Part shown: positions 38,601-49,258 of the stretch, in pieces
Numbering within the stretch: the stretch's first letter is position 1
Layout: every line of letters starts with the position of its first letter
NCBI GenBank assembly: GCA_963995505.1
Contig: OZ023184.1
Location: 18,536,228-18,600,227, forward strand
Direction: 5' to 3'
From: Hypericum androsaemum
Lineage: Eukaryota > Streptophyta > Magnoliopsida > Malpighiales > Hypericaceae
DNA: 64,000 nt
Translations under genes and position numbers: made by a program
The notes under the pieces: model-generated
Seen by the model: the letters and a program-made list of their open reading frames with translations, nothing else
The model's database searches: none
Told to the model about the DNA's origin: nothing

Positions 38601-39995
38601 AGTGATTTTACTAATGGACAGTAGGTTCCTAGATAAATTGGGTACGTAAAAAGTATCTAAGTCCTTCTGGTTAGGAAAAATTCTTGATAAACCACGGCCT
38701 TGTATAGGGACTTCAGTCCCATCAGCAATTAAGATTGATTGGTTATGAATTGGACTTAGTTGGTGGATTAACTCCTTATTTTTTATCATGTGCTCGTTAG
38801 CTCCTAAGTCTATAATCCAAGTATTATCATAATTGGAAACATGTGTAGAGTAACATATAGCAGTAGAGCAATTGTAGAAGTTCTTACCACTCATACCTTC
38901 ATTTTCTTGTTTAAAGCTATAGGAGGCAGTGGCATTAGCGTCATTGCTGCTCTTCAAGTGTACAAGTACTTGTTTAGCTAACTCATCAATGGAAAATTTC
39001 GGTTGTGACGTTCCAGAGGTGGTGGGAATAGAAACATTGTATGCGTTGGACAGACCCTTATCAGGGTTAACTTGATCCTTTTGCTGCTTAAGATGAGGAT
39101 GAAGGTTCCAGCATTTGTCTTTGGTATGACCTATTTTTTCACAATAATCACAAACAAAGTTAGATCGATAGGTCTTACCACCTCTTCCTCTATTGGAAGA
39201 TCCTCCTCCTCTTGAGTTTATAAATCGTTTTGCAGCAAACACAGGGTTTTCTTGGTTGCTTGTGAATGCGCTAGCTTCAGAGTGATTTTCACTCTTCTGA
39301 TAAGAGTTAACGACCTTCTTGCGAGTTTCTTCCTTTTGAATCCTTGCATAAACAGTGTCAAGGGCAGGGAGTTCTGCAGCTGTGAGAATTTGTTCTCGTA
39401 GAGTTTCAAATTCAGGATCCAATCCCATAAGGATTTTGAAGATCCTGTCTTCTTCTTCCCTCTTATTAACAACAATGGGATCAATCGATGCAGGTCTGAG
39501 CAGGGAGAGTTCATCCCACATGGTCTTTAACTTGCTAAGGTATTCTACAAAGATCATCTCTCCCTTCTGAAGATCTGCGATCCCTTTTTTCAGCTCAAAG
39601 ATCCTGTACATGTTCTCTTGCTGAGAGTACAAGGATTTAATAGAATCCCATAGTTGTTTTGCACTGGTGGCAAAGGTAAATAGATCATGTAATGTTGGTT
39701 CTATGGAGTTGAGAAGCCATGACATTACTTGATGATCATACATACTCCACTCTGGAAAGTGGGGATCAGTTATAGCGGGAGCAGGTAGGTCACCATTGAT
39801 GAATCCTACTCTGCCTCTTCCACACAAGGCTATAAACACAGAGTTTGACCAGGACATGTAATTCTTTCCATTGAAAGAAACGGTAGTGATTTTCAGGGTA
39901 GTATTCCCATCAATCTCAGATATCTTTTTTAGGAGGTTAAGATTTTGGCTAGAGGATATAACCTCAGGCTCATTGACAGAGGCTTCGTGAGCCAT
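35607..39995 (-). CDS. Copia gag-pol polyprotein, uninterrupted
   Basis: One open frame of 1462 residues starts at the ATG at 39995-39993. In order it holds: gag of the UBN2/copia type; the zinc knuckle CDYCEKIGHTKDKC (about 285-298); an aspartic protease segment with IIDLGANEHM; the integrase zinc motif (HDKLGHP, CESC); the integrase core with the three acidic positions in HSDVW, RTDNDTEYL and NGLAERKN; reverse transcriptase with FLQGNLEEKVY, YGLKQSPRAW and the catalytic YVDD; and RNase H with DADYGG, SSAESEYRAM and YCDNMSAI. The protease triad reads D-L-G where family members have D-S-G or D-T-G, so particle maturation by this copy's own enzyme is doubtful. All else looks intact. Confidence 0.95.
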   Translation of the reverse strand: MAHEASVNEPEVISSSQNLNLLKKISEIDGNTTLKITTVSFNGKNYMSWSNSVFIALCGRGRVGFINGDLPAPAITDPHFPEWSMYDHQVMSWLLNSIEPTLHDLFTFATSAKQLWDSIKSLYSQQENMYRIFELKKGIADLQKGEMIFVEYLSKLKTMWDELSLLRPASIDPIVVNKREEEDRIFKILMGLDPEFETLREQILTAAELPALDTVYARIQKEETRKKVVNSYQKSENHSEASAFTSNQENPVFAAKRFINSRGGGSSNRGRGGKTYRSNFVCDYCEKIGHTKDKCWNLHPHLKQQKDQVNPDKGLSNAYNVSIPTTSGTSQPKFSIDELAKQVLVHLKSSNDANATASYSFKQENEGMSGKNFYNCSTAICYSTHVSNYDNTWIIDLGANEHMIKNKELIHQLSPIHNQSILIADGTEVPIQGRGLSRIFPNQKDLDTFYVPNLSRNLLSISKITQQLDCVAIFSANSVKFQDCKTQKMIGEGKLINGLYLINHSPYALASHKDCISSQIWHDKLGHPNEVILLKMFPDLDRGPPSCESCVYAKQCRTPFNNSETVYNEYFQLIHSDVWSAPIKLYDGFLYFVSFIDHHSRASWIYLLRQKSDVFKVFKEFNNLISKQFNAKIKLLRTDNDTEYLGEFKDYLKNLGIIHQTSYTYTPQQNGLAERKNRYLLDVARAIMFRMNVKKIYWSDAVLTACHLINRLSCKILKNKSPLEIVLGRKPNLSYLRTFGCICYAHVPADKRDKLDKRATKCIFLGYSSTQKGYKCYSPSLRQKIVSRDVEFLENVPFFEDQPKDRTQGELTDLSIDLTPMPSSSILQVQELNQTPNPSFEHLDEQPENQAGSPESQQENLNIDHYPGMSTDPSVTAMDQELDRIDHQHNGESNSDQVDQNLRRSSRVKQPSCRLKEYKVYYGHYPIEDHLTYDNISSNYKSYLSCLDKFTEPKGYSDAIKHEVWRLTMAEELQALDKNKTWSLVNHPPNKKTVDCKWIYKIKHKSDGSVERFKARLVAKGFTQTPGIDYGETFAPVAKMNTIRILIAVAINKGWNLEHMDVKNAFLQGNLEEKVYLNLPPGHPQEGSGKVCKLHKAIYGLKQSPRAWYTKLSGELLNLGFKKCYTDNSLFVCSKEQGKLIILVYVDDILITGSCDKLISQLKTELHNRFDIKDLGKLKYFFGVEFAYSSKGLFINQRKYTLDLLKDCKKLESRPFKTPVEPNLKISSRKGELYYKVERFQRMVGKLIYLTITRLDITYAVSLLSQVMHSPRIAHVAVMNRILQYLKGTPGRGILMRKSDYLNVSTYADADYGGNIDDRRSTSGYCIFVGGNPVIWRSKKQDVVSLSSAESEYRAMAKTSSEITWVKNLLGKLKIQVPLPIDLYCDNMSAIHIASNPMFHERTKHIKIDCHYVRDKVQEGTIRTPYVKSSEQTADIFIKSVGSHLFDHHLVKLGVCDIYSPT

Positions 39996-40054
39996 GGAGA
40001 ATTTGACAAACAAAACGAAGTTTCTTTAGGGGTGAATAGGAGGCTCTGATACCA

Positions 40055-40394
40055 TGTAAACTGAACAACTCAATTCTATCTTTAATCAAAGTATTACAAC
40101 TGGTTATATACAGGCCTATAACATCTAGGTAATAGTCTCAACATTAATTACATATTGGCTGAAGTCGAGGAGCAACGACTGGAAGCAGTTGTGAGGAGGC
40201 GAAGAGTTACAGACAGAGGTGATAGACTCGAGAGAATTAGAGTCCCATTGCAGCAGAATAATTACACGGTAGTTGGACAATCATTAGGTCATGAGCAATC
40301 AAAGATTGCAGACATGAACATCTGCAGTATTCTGAGCAGCTTCAATACAACTGTAGGTGTCTGCAGCAACTCCATGGAGGACCATCCTTCAACA
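40055..40394 (-). repeat. 5' LTR of copia element 2
   Basis: This is the partner of 35260-35599. It would carry the promoter reading leftward. A TATA-like TATATACAGG is present near 40105 in plus orientation, but the minus-strand promoter was not pinned down. Confidence 0.97.
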
Positions 40395-40889
40395 TCAACT
40401 CACTTGAAATTTTTATATTCAATCCAAAACTACGTAAATTTTTCACACGCATAAACAAATTTATCACTCTCGTAACCAGTAATGTATTAATCTCGGTACT
40501 ATGAAACTTTTATGGCTCAGACAATTTGTTCTACTTAGTATCGTATTCATCAATTGAAAGCAAGTAATTGGCCAGGAAGTGCGTTAGTAGTTTAATAATT
40601 TATTAGCTCCCACTTCCGTCTCCATCGGTTCCTGTAGTGACCTAATTCTGCTCGAGACACGTCAAATGAATATTGGTTCTATGTAACGTACATCATAATC
40701 ATGAGTTTGGTACAAAAAATCATATGCTTAATTAGGTGCAGATTTAGATTTTGGTGGGGGTGGGGATTTGGATAATAGAAAAATACATTGGATGAGTTGG
40801 CAAAATCCCTCTCTAAACCTGTTTATGGGAAGAGTGGACATCTCTATATGCAAGAACGACTACCAGTGCTGTAGAATATGCGGTAGAGC

Positions 40890-41545
40890 ATGGTTGGATT
40901 CCACCTCAAGTACATGAGGTGTTGGTTTATTTCAGATCAGCATGCCGGTTTAGCTGCAGTGGCCAGAAACTCTGCAGGCCACATGATAAGTGGTCAAAAC
41001 AAGATTTCCAACCGGGTTTTCCCTATCGAGGGAGGATCTATCCTCCCGAGGTACTCTTTTCTTATTACGGATTTTTTCCACCGAATTTTTTTGTGGTAGG
41101 GTTTTGACGAGGCCGGCGGTCGCAACTTCACAAGAGGCCGAGAAAGAACCTTGCACTAAGTAGGTTGTTCTTGGCCATTTATCTTTATTTATAGGGTATT
41201 GGGCCCTCCAATTCACCAAAAAAAATAAGATTTCCAATGCTTCCTCAGCGCTGGACGCAGAACTCTAGGCAATTCTGATGGCAATCGAGCTGGTTGGAAG
41301 CGAGTTTGGCAACGTCATTGTTCAAATTTTGTCTGATTGTAAAGTAGCTGCAGACTATATAAACGGTCAAACTAATTCCATGCTTTGGCAGGCCGAAAAT
41401 GCTGCCTTGTTAGCTAGAATCTCTTTAGCTAACTTACCCAGTTGTAATCTTAGTTTTATCCTGCGACGTGCGATGATTGAGTTGCAACTCGATCTCGAGT
41501 TTTACTTGTGGCACCCAATTGATTTTTCCATCCGCTCTCGGAACT
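40890..41545 (+). pseudogene. LINE-type RNase H domain, broken
   Basis: The piece at 40937-41010 reads SDQHAGLAAVARNSAGHMISGQ, like the start of the RVT_3 RNase H domain found in plant LINEs. After about 240 bp of unrelated sequence the domain resumes at 41265-41545 (AIELVGSEFGNVIVQILSDCKVAADYING). The catalytic start and the C-terminal part are missing, and the frame is interrupted. It is a remnant of a non-LTR element or a domesticated copy. Confidence 0.65.
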
Positions 41546-41591
41546 AGTTTCGCTCTTGTTTGGTGATTTCCATATATAATATAAAGTGGAA

Positions 41592-41594
<3 letters not shown>

Positions 41595-41630
<36 letters not shown>
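41595..41630. repeat. (TA)n microsatellite
   Basis: This is about 18 uninterrupted TA dinucleotides, directly downstream of the RNase H remnant. Confidence 0.95.
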
Positions 41631-41631
<1 letters not shown>

Positions 41632-43473
41632 AATTTCACTCTTTAAGAAATTAGTAGGGAAAGTTGTAAGCCGCATTGGAGGAGTTATTGTTTGTTGTTG
41701 GCTTCTATGGTAGAATTAGTCGAGACCTAATATACGATGATTCAAATTTATTTATCTTCAACTCTTGAATTTAACAAGTATAAATCTATAAAATAATTCT
41801 CAATTTTTGATTCGATAGTTTTGTCTATGATTTTGGGTTATTTTTGTCGTATAAAACTCTTTTTTCAAAAAAATATATTTACCTAAAAATATGGTATAAA
41901 TTTTCCTACCTCTTGACATTATCTTAACTTAAATTCAGATTATTTGATTCAATTTCGAACGTTGAAATTTGAAAAAAAAGGTATGTCCACCATTTTCAAT
42001 TTATCGTCCAGTATTATATATCATATACGAAAGCTCCAAAAGCTTTTGTCCGATGCTCTGAAGATTTTCCAACTTGAAGGTTTTGGTCGACGCTTGACTA
42101 CCACCAAATACGAAGACTGCTTGATCGACACGTCCCTCGTGTGGTTCGAGGCCAATTAATAAACACTTGAAAAATACAGCTAAGCTTCTATATTTGTTAA
42201 TTTCAGATCACACACAATGCCTCCATTATTGGAAAATTCCTTCAACCTGTAACACAACCTCTTGATGAGCTGGAATTAGTCTTGAATTTGACTTTATATA
42301 AATTTATTTTCGATGTAGGTTAAATTACAATCGACAATAAAATCGTTACTACCGAATTTTAACATAACTACGTATTCATAAGTTAAATTCTACAATTCTA
42401 GTTAAGATGGGATAAATAAAAAATTAGAACAACTTATAATCAATTGATGTAATTAGCTGTTCGCTGTTCCAATGATTACTCTCGGTCCATTACATCATTC
42501 TATACATTTCGTGTTCGCTTAAACATTTCCTGTAAAAGGTCGGAACATTTCGTTCTGTTTGTTTTAAAAGTCAACATTTCATTGTGTGGGACGATATTTT
42601 TTAGCTGGAAACGTATAGAACTTCCAGTTAGGTAGCTATATTTCTATCTTAATAATTTTTTTTGGTAAGTAGATTTTTCATTAATTATAACTTACAATAA
42701 TAAATCAAAAGGATTAGAAGAATATATCTAAAAATGGTCAGCACGTCTTAACGTTCTCAACAGAGTTTCAAAAGGTCATGGACGACATAATGATTGAAAA
42801 AATGGTTCAGAAAATGATTCAATATTTTTTGAATTCGTGAGTTTTGAATCTAAAATAAATTCAAGTCTTCAATCATTTAGATCAAATTTTGTTGTAATGG
42901 CCTTCTCAATTATACCCCTCTAATTATAGGATCAAAATAAAAAAAATATTTCGGCGAAAAACAAGGTTTTTTTATTAAAAAAAACTCATATATACAATAT
43001 ATTGATATTTAAATGAGAGATGAAATTTTCATACCAAACTACAGGTCCTAAGTTAAGTCTATTGGTAGGTTATTGGCAGGTAGGTTTTTCACAACAATGT
43101 GTAGTGTGAGCGCGCCCATCAAACAAAACCTAATTGTCTTATCAATCTATCTTGATACGAGAGTCATGCGAATAACCACATGATCATCCAGCTGTGATGC
43201 TATCATAGAATCTTATATTCAACTCAAAAATATAAAATTATATATACGTTATTTTTCAACACTTATAACTAACAATGTAATAAATTAAACATATTAGTAT
43301 ACCAAATAATACTCGTAAAACTTTATAAAATTTCCCTGACAATAACGTGGACCCTAGGCTATTACAGCTTCGTCAAAAAAGAAAAGAAGAAAACAGCCAA
43401 TAAGTCTCTGGACTGATGTAGAAATTGGTCAAAATAAAATATCTCCGGATACATGCAACGTACTAGCGCCAGG

Positions 43474-43479
43474 CACGTG
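43474..43479. promoter_or_regulatory. Conserved G-box in unit 1
   Basis: CACGTG lies inside a roughly 45-bp stretch that is nearly identical in unit 2 (G-box at 49351-49356). It is 106 bp before a small conserved start codon at 43580. G-boxes bind bZIP and bHLH factors. Confidence 0.4.
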
Positions 43480-43579
43480 TTGAGGTTGGTGGAAGGAAGT
43501 GTCTCGTTTTCCCGGTGATTAGATTAATAATTTAGACGTTGTTCTTTTGGGATTCCACTGCTTCGTTGTCAAGAAAGCC

Positions 43580-43699
43580 ATGCTTTCTCCAATACTCCTT
43601 TGGATCTCTAGACCCTTCGTCTCCGCAACATCCATGGCTTCTCAAAGAGATGCACATCCATTACGATTCGTAATGAAAAATGTAAGAATAATAACATAG
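43580..43699 (+). pseudogene. Truncated first exon, unit 1 copy
   Basis: A 39-codon frame begins MLSPILLWISRPFVSAT and runs into a tandem repeat before stopping. The same start and first 17 codons are conserved at 49485 in unit 2 (MLSPILLGIPRRFVSAT), 22 codons long there. The sequence resembles an organelle-targeting leader downstream of a promoter, but the rest of the gene is absent in both units. Confidence 0.4.
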
Positions 43700-43765
43700 G
43701 TGAAGTTTAAAATGTAAGAATAGTAACATAGGTGAAGTTTAAGAATAGCAACATAGGTGAAAAAC
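43681..43765 (+). repeat. Three-copy tandem repeat
   Basis: The motif AAGAATA.TAACATAGGTGAA is repeated three times, spaced about 30-43 bases apart. It is absent from unit 2 at the matching position. Confidence 0.75.
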
Positions 43766-44076
43766 TAAGCATGGCAATCGTGGCCAACTTTTCTTTCCGG
43801 GAAAAGTTTAAATTTTATTCCATCTCAGGTTACATCTTAGGTGAAGTTTTTTGCTTCAAAATAAAGGCTGTGGTAGAAAGAAAAAAAGACTTCCCTAAAA
43901 AAAAGACAAGTTTTCCTTCAAGCTTTTATCACGTTACTTAAATTTTGTGGGAAAATTTCATTTTTTTCTAGCTAGGTTTTTGTGGGAAATTTTCTTTTTT
44001 TTCTAGCTAGGTTTTGACTTGTATTTCTACAAAAAAATAAGCTAGGTTTTGACTTGTTTATTCTTTTTTCGGGAAG

Positions 44077-44142
44077 CTATACTGTCTCAACACAATAAAT
44101 AATTGGATACTATACTGTCTCAACACAATAAATAATTGGATA
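44077..44142 (+). repeat. Perfect 33-bp tandem duplication
   Basis: Two adjacent identical 33-bp units start CTATACTGTCTCAACACAAT. No change between them suggests recent slippage or unequal exchange. Confidence 0.9.
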
Positions 44143-44920
44143 CTAAAGTTGGTGATGCTTAATTCCTTTGATTACAGCCGACCATTATTTGCTAGTTATT
44201 GCTTAAGGATCCATATATTCATAATCATAAATAAATGAATCTAAATGTCGTAAAAACATTAAACGTAAAATAGCTATTGTAGATTATATCTTCACATGAT
44301 TGATTTCCATAGTGCAAGTTTGTCACTGGTCTGTTTCTTTCCTACTCACGATCACTAGATCGAAATAGAGATTGAATTTTATCGTCTAAATATCCACGAA
44401 GTCGAGCGAGTTTCTTGATTTTTCATTACTAGAACTCTACGTTCTTATCTTTTTATCCCTTACATCTGGAAGCAGAAGCATCGCTTCCTTTTATGCACAG
44501 GGAAAAAACAAACGCACCCATTTTATAAAGAAAAATACTATTTCTTAGTGAAACCGTGGAACCAACCACACCGATCATACGGTGCTCACACCGTAAACCC
44601 GTAACACCGTCGGTGGAAGGAAAAAATGTGCAAGCATCGGTTTCATTTTTAGAAAATGGTTTTGTTCGGTGTCGGCTTCAAAGTTGGGATGAAAACCATC
44701 ACACCGAATAATACTCACCCCTAATGAAATCCATCACCAGCTCCCCGAGTGGCTGAAACTCTTAATTTTAATTGAATTTATTCAACTTCAACTTACAGGG
44801 TTTCAGCAATAATATTTGGTTTTAATAAACTTTTAATGACCTAACCTCAAAAAGTTACTCCGGATTTTATTTTTTAAAACATCCGTGGTAAAGCTGTGAA
44901 GATTTTTTTTTTCAGGCGAG

Positions 44921-44930
44921 TGACGTGGCA
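44921..44930. promoter_or_regulatory. Conserved TGACGTGGCA element
   Basis: This bZIP-type ACGT element is kept in both duplication units (also 50040-50049) inside a conserved stretch running to GCACGGGTGACA. Confidence 0.4.
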
Positions 44931-45851
44931 GGGTCATCCATCATCCGAGCACGGGTGACAGTAATAAATTCGAATATTTTTGTATAAACGAAGACGGCAT
45001 GTCATCTGAGAAGACGAGGTCTCCTTGCTTGAAGGATTAGATCGAAGTGTGTATTTTAACCCATTGTATTAACATTATAGTATAAAGAATATTCTACTTT
45101 TATCTGCACTTTAAATAGGTTCGATTTAACCGCGTTATTAATCTCAATTGAATTATGAATTCAATACAACATACTTAGCAGAAAGATAAATCTTTCTTGT
45201 TCATTATCATACAACTAACTTATTCTCGTAAATGGGCTAATTATTTTCATTTTTCATCTCATGAAAAACTCTATTTGCTATGCTTAGTCATATCCCCTTC
45301 TAGGGGTATTTTGGTGGCAAAGTTTGTATCACATGATTTTAAACACATTATCTCGCATGTTATGAAATGATAGGTAGTGTACGGCATACAGATTATTCTT
45401 ATTCTTGTTTAATATAAGATTCTTCATATTAAAATCTTAATTTAATAAATATTTTGAACATAATTCATTATATATTAGCCCATTATACTCCCAAATATCC
45501 AGCTTCTACCTTACGGACAGTGGGAATTAACCATATCTCGATCAGTATCATTCGCACAGGAAATTATTAAAGTCTGCGACACTTCTTCTTCAGCAACAAT
45601 ATCGTTACACCTAAAAATTGATAACTTTTGAGGTTGGTCAAAACAATTGTCTCCCAGTAGTAGCTAGGGGAATGGAATTGTCCTATTTTGGATGGCCACC
45701 ATGGGCACCACGAAATTAGTAAACTTGGGACATCCACACATTTAATATATTATAATTATGTCACGACACAAAACATAATGTAAAAATCAATTGATCTAGC
45801 TGCCACATTTCTTTCCCGCCGTTAATTTCCTCCCATAGTACTTCTTTACTT

Positions 45852-46344
45852 CGTCTAGATCCTTGGGATTCTTTGTGCCCGCTATGTGGCCGTCGAGATG
45901 AAACTGGGTTGCATCTCTCCTTTAGCTGCTCCATCACTTGGCCTATTTGGTGCTTCTTTGTTAATAAAGCTGGGGTGTAGTGGAATGGGTTGGGGATTTT
46001 AACCAATGTTTGGCACAGTGGATGGGCCTTATCAGAGATGGTATGTTGTCGAAGGTGTGGTTCGTTTTTTTCGGGGGTCAATTATGTGAAAATTTGAAAC
46101 CACTGAAATTGGGTAATCTTCGATGAATTGATATGTGATCGGAAACTTCTGCATACCATCCTCTTTCGGTGCCAAGTGTGGATGATTAGTTGTTCTTCGT
46201 CTGTTTGTAATCTTGGGTGTTGCTCGCCCTTGGTGTTACTGCTTTTTGGGGCTATTGGGGTACCCACTTGGGGTTTGTATCTACTGTAATTATTTAGTGG
46301 TTTCCTTTATATTTAACAAAGCAAAATTTACCCATAAAACAAAA
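45852..46344 (+). mobile_element. 5'-truncated LINE insertion
   Basis: The insertion is flanked by a 15-bp target duplication, AGTACTTCTTT(A/G)CTT at 45837-45851 and 46345-46359. It ends ACCCATAAAACAAAA. Unit 2 has the uninterrupted target (TGGTACTTCTTTGCTT near 52510), which proves insertion. Only 3'-terminal sequence with no intact frame remains. Confidence 0.8.
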
Positions 46345-48068
46345 AGTACTTCTTTGCTTCCCCCTATGGTGATACCCAACTAATCCAATTTAATTATACT
46401 TAGTCCCTAATATCGGTGATCTAACTAATGTGTATATGGTTCTATTAAAATTTTGGCCTTAATGTATATATGAGTTCTATTAGAAATTGACAACCAGATT
46501 AAATTTTACCTTATAAATACCCGTTGATATAATTTTAATTGTTTATCTCAAAAATAATAGAAAAATCAAATTTGATAGTACCCTAGACGTAGTTAGTTTA
46601 ACGAACTGGGATAACAAATTTCCAATCCTCATTTTTTCTTTTTTCCCCCCTCCAATACTGCAGTTTAATTCCTAAATTTTTTGACATTACTACATTTTCA
46701 ATTGTTCAGACACGAAATTATGATTCAAAAAAGCTACCGACTCTATGGTATATTGTTATCACTTTATAGAAACGTTCAATTATATGTGACGTATGAACAG
46801 ACAACTCTCTTATCAAAGGAATTGTCCTCTCCTCCATTTGGAATTTTCACCTTTCTTTTCCTAATTAATTCTAATTTTCGTTTTAATTTTGGAAAAAAAA
46901 TTGACTAAAAAATTCAATTTGCATGAGGACGTTATAAGTTTGTATGCCCTTTCAACTTGAAAAATAGACAAATAACCTGAGTGTGACGCGAACTGACATT
47001 GCTGATTTACAAAATTATAATAAGTGACTAAAATACCTAGTACAGACAAGTTCAACTGTCAAAAAAAATGTCCGCAATGAAAAGAAGAAAAAGAGCTGGC
47101 CTATTTTTAACATTTTCTAGATTATTTTGACTTTTTTCTCTAGGAGATTCTTGTATTTTCCCGTTGCAACTTTGCTTGGTTATATAAAACCACAAAAAGA
47201 CTCCAAAGCTTTTGGCCGATTCTTTGTAGTTTTCCAACTCGAAAGTTTTGGTCGATGCTTGACCAGGCACACGAAGGCTACTTGATTGATACATTCCTCG
47301 TGCGGTTCGAGGCTAATTATTAAACACTTGAAAAATACAGCTAAGCTTCTATATTTTGTTAATTGCAGATCACACAATGCCTCCATTATTGGAAACTTCC
47401 TTCAACGTGTAACATAACCCCTTGGATTGAGTGGGAAGCTTCTATATACCTTCCAACCTCTTGATGAGCTGGAATTAGTCCTGATATTGGCTTTATATAA
47501 ATTCATTTTCGATCGGGGTTGGACGGTGAAGTTTTGCTACCAAATTTTAACACAACTATATTTTTTTCGGAAATTAAATATAAAATTTTAGTTGATAGAA
47601 TAAATATAAAATTATAAAGACGGGTATATTCAGACGCGTTTCCAATGGTTACTCTTAGTCTTGGTACAATATTTCATTCTATACATTTCGTGTTCGCTTA
47701 AACATTTCCTGAAAAATGTTGTAACATTTCATTCTATTTGTTTAAAAAGTCAACATTTCATTGTCTAGGACGATATTTGTTTAGCTGCAAAACGTATGGA
47801 ACTTCCAGTTAGGTAAGCTATATGCCTATCTCAATTTTTTTTCGCAAGTAGATTTTTCATTAATTATAAACAACAATAATAAATCCAATAGGATTGGAGA
47901 GCATATAACTAAAAATGCTTAGCCCGACCTAGAGTTCTCAAGAGAATTTCAAAAAGTCTTGGACGACATAATGATTGACAAAATGGTTCAATATTTTTTG
48001 GATTCTTGAGTTTTCAATCTAAAAAAAATCAAGTCTTTAATCATTTACAAGAATTTTTGTTTCACAGG

Positions 48069-48328
48069 TGTAACGCCCTGTGATTCGACCGACTGTCTCC
48101 ACAGACCAACACAGGTCTTTTTCAGTGTGATTTGTCCTCACTCATACGCATCCCTGAAAACTTTCCAGGAGGTCACCCATCCTGATCCTACTCCCGGCCA
48201 AACGTATTTAACCTTGGAGTTCTCTCGGGATGTGTGCTGAAAAAGAAGGTGCACCTTGTTGGTATGGATAATACCAATCAAATTACTTAAGCATTTCAGA
48301 CAGAACATATCATTAATGAGGTATCACA
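48069..48328 (-). mobile_element. Cassandra-like solo LTR carrying 5S rRNA sequence
   Basis: The 260-bp insert begins TGTAACGCCC and ends TATCACA. On the minus strand it contains a recognisable 5S rRNA core: the complement of AGGAGGTCACCCATCC (48168-48183), followed by GAGTTCTC. Cassandra TRIM elements are defined by 5S sequence in their LTRs. Only one LTR is present and unit 1 has the empty site near 42895, so it is read as a solo LTR. A clean 5-bp target repeat was not seen. Confidence 0.7.
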
Positions 48329-48891
48329 ACTAGCCCTCTCAATTATACCCTTCTAATAATAGGATCAAATAAATAACATCCCGGAAAAAAAATAAGGTTA
48401 ACTTGCTCACATATACAATTATATACTTCTTTAATGATATGTTCACAAACACTTAAGGAATTTAATTTTTACTATACATATCAATAAGGTGCACTTACTT
48501 TTCTAGCTACATTTTGAAAGAACTCTAAAGTTAAACGCGCTTGAAATAGAGAAATTTCATGATGAGTGACATCCTGAAAAAAATTTCGAGATACATGTGA
48601 GTGGGGACAAAACATGCTGATAGTCAGTCGATCGCGAGTCATTACAACAATATTAATATTTGAATGAGAGATAGAATTTTCATATCAAACTAAAAAATTT
48701 AAGAGAACCACCAAACAAAACCTAATAGGCCGAAATTTGCACGTACTCCATCAACATGTCATAATAAGAGAATTATGTGAATACCAATATAAAAACTTAA
48801 CACATTAATATATCAATTACAGCTTGATATCAAAAAAGGAAATTACAGCTTCGTCAAAATAGGAAAGAAGACTATCACCCAAAAAAAGAAC

Positions 48892-49258
48892 CGGATTTGG
48901 TCCTAGAGGACTACTCCAGCACCGTGCGGGAGAATTTTTATTGAAGGACACGATAAAATTTTTTTGCAAAAATGTGGAAATACAAGGGGGCAAAATAAAA
49001 AAAGCCACAACTATTGAATCGTAACTGAATAAACTATTGAATCATAACTGTGTAAACTATTGAATTGTAACTGAGTAAACTATTGAATTGTAACTGGGAT
49101 GGTCCCGATTTATCCGGAACGGAATAAAATGAACCATTAAATCGTAACAAAATAGACCATTGAATCACAACTAAATCAACTATTAAATCATAACTAAATC
49201 AACCATTTAACTGTTCAGGACAGTCCTAATTTAATTTAACCTTTTAGGACCAAATCCG
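48892..49258. mobile_element. Mutator-like MITE with internal minisatellite
   Basis: Terminal inverted repeats are CGGATTTGGTCCTA (48892-48905) and TAGGACCAAATCCG (49245-49258). The flanks CCCAAAAAAAGAAC and CTCCCAAAGAAAAC suggest a roughly 9-bp target duplication. Unit 1 lacks it at about 43380. No transposase is encoded. Confidence 0.65.
49011..49101 (+). repeat. 22-bp minisatellite
   Basis: Four near-identical copies of ACTATTGAAT(C/T)GTAACTG(A/G) plus spacer occur in a row. More degenerate copies reach 49215. The array lies inside the MITE. Confidence 0.85.

Larger units (their letters stand above)
35260..40394 (-). mobile_element. Ty1/copia retrotransposon 2, young and nearly intact
   Basis: The element is 5135 bp with 340-bp LTRs that start TGTAAACTGAAC and end TTCAACA. 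A perfect 5-bp target duplication TCAAC flanks it (35255-35259, 40395-40399). By eye the LTRs differ at a single site (G in the left copy near 35414, A in the right near 40209). The primer site TGGTATCAGAGCC on the minus strand abuts the 5' LTR (40042-40054), and the purine tract TTGAGGGGGAG abuts the 3' LTR (35600-35610). Near-identical LTRs and an open polyprotein frame indicate a very recent insertion. Confidence 0.97.
42030..47185 (+). repeat. Tandem segmental duplication, unit 1
   Basis: This block repeats in direct orientation at 47186-53521 with about 75-85 percent identity in shared parts. Matching landmarks include AATACAGCTAAGCTTCTATA (42174 and 47334), CATTTCGTGTTCGC (42506, 47686), GCGCCAGGCACGTGTTGAGG (43467, 49344), TGACGTGGCA (44921, 50040) and GTATTTTCCCGTTGCAACTT (47151, 53490). 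No gene of normal size is found. Unit-private features are short tandem repeats at 43681-43765 and 44077-44142 and a LINE at 45852-46344. Confidence 0.85.

Noticed and set aside
48120..48250. Possible functional 5S rRNA gene
   Set aside because: Only the 3' two-thirds is recognisable, it is degenerate, and it lies inside an LTR-like insert.
49011..49215. CRISPR-like array
   Set aside because: The repeats are contiguous minisatellite units with no unique spacers, in a plant nuclear genome.
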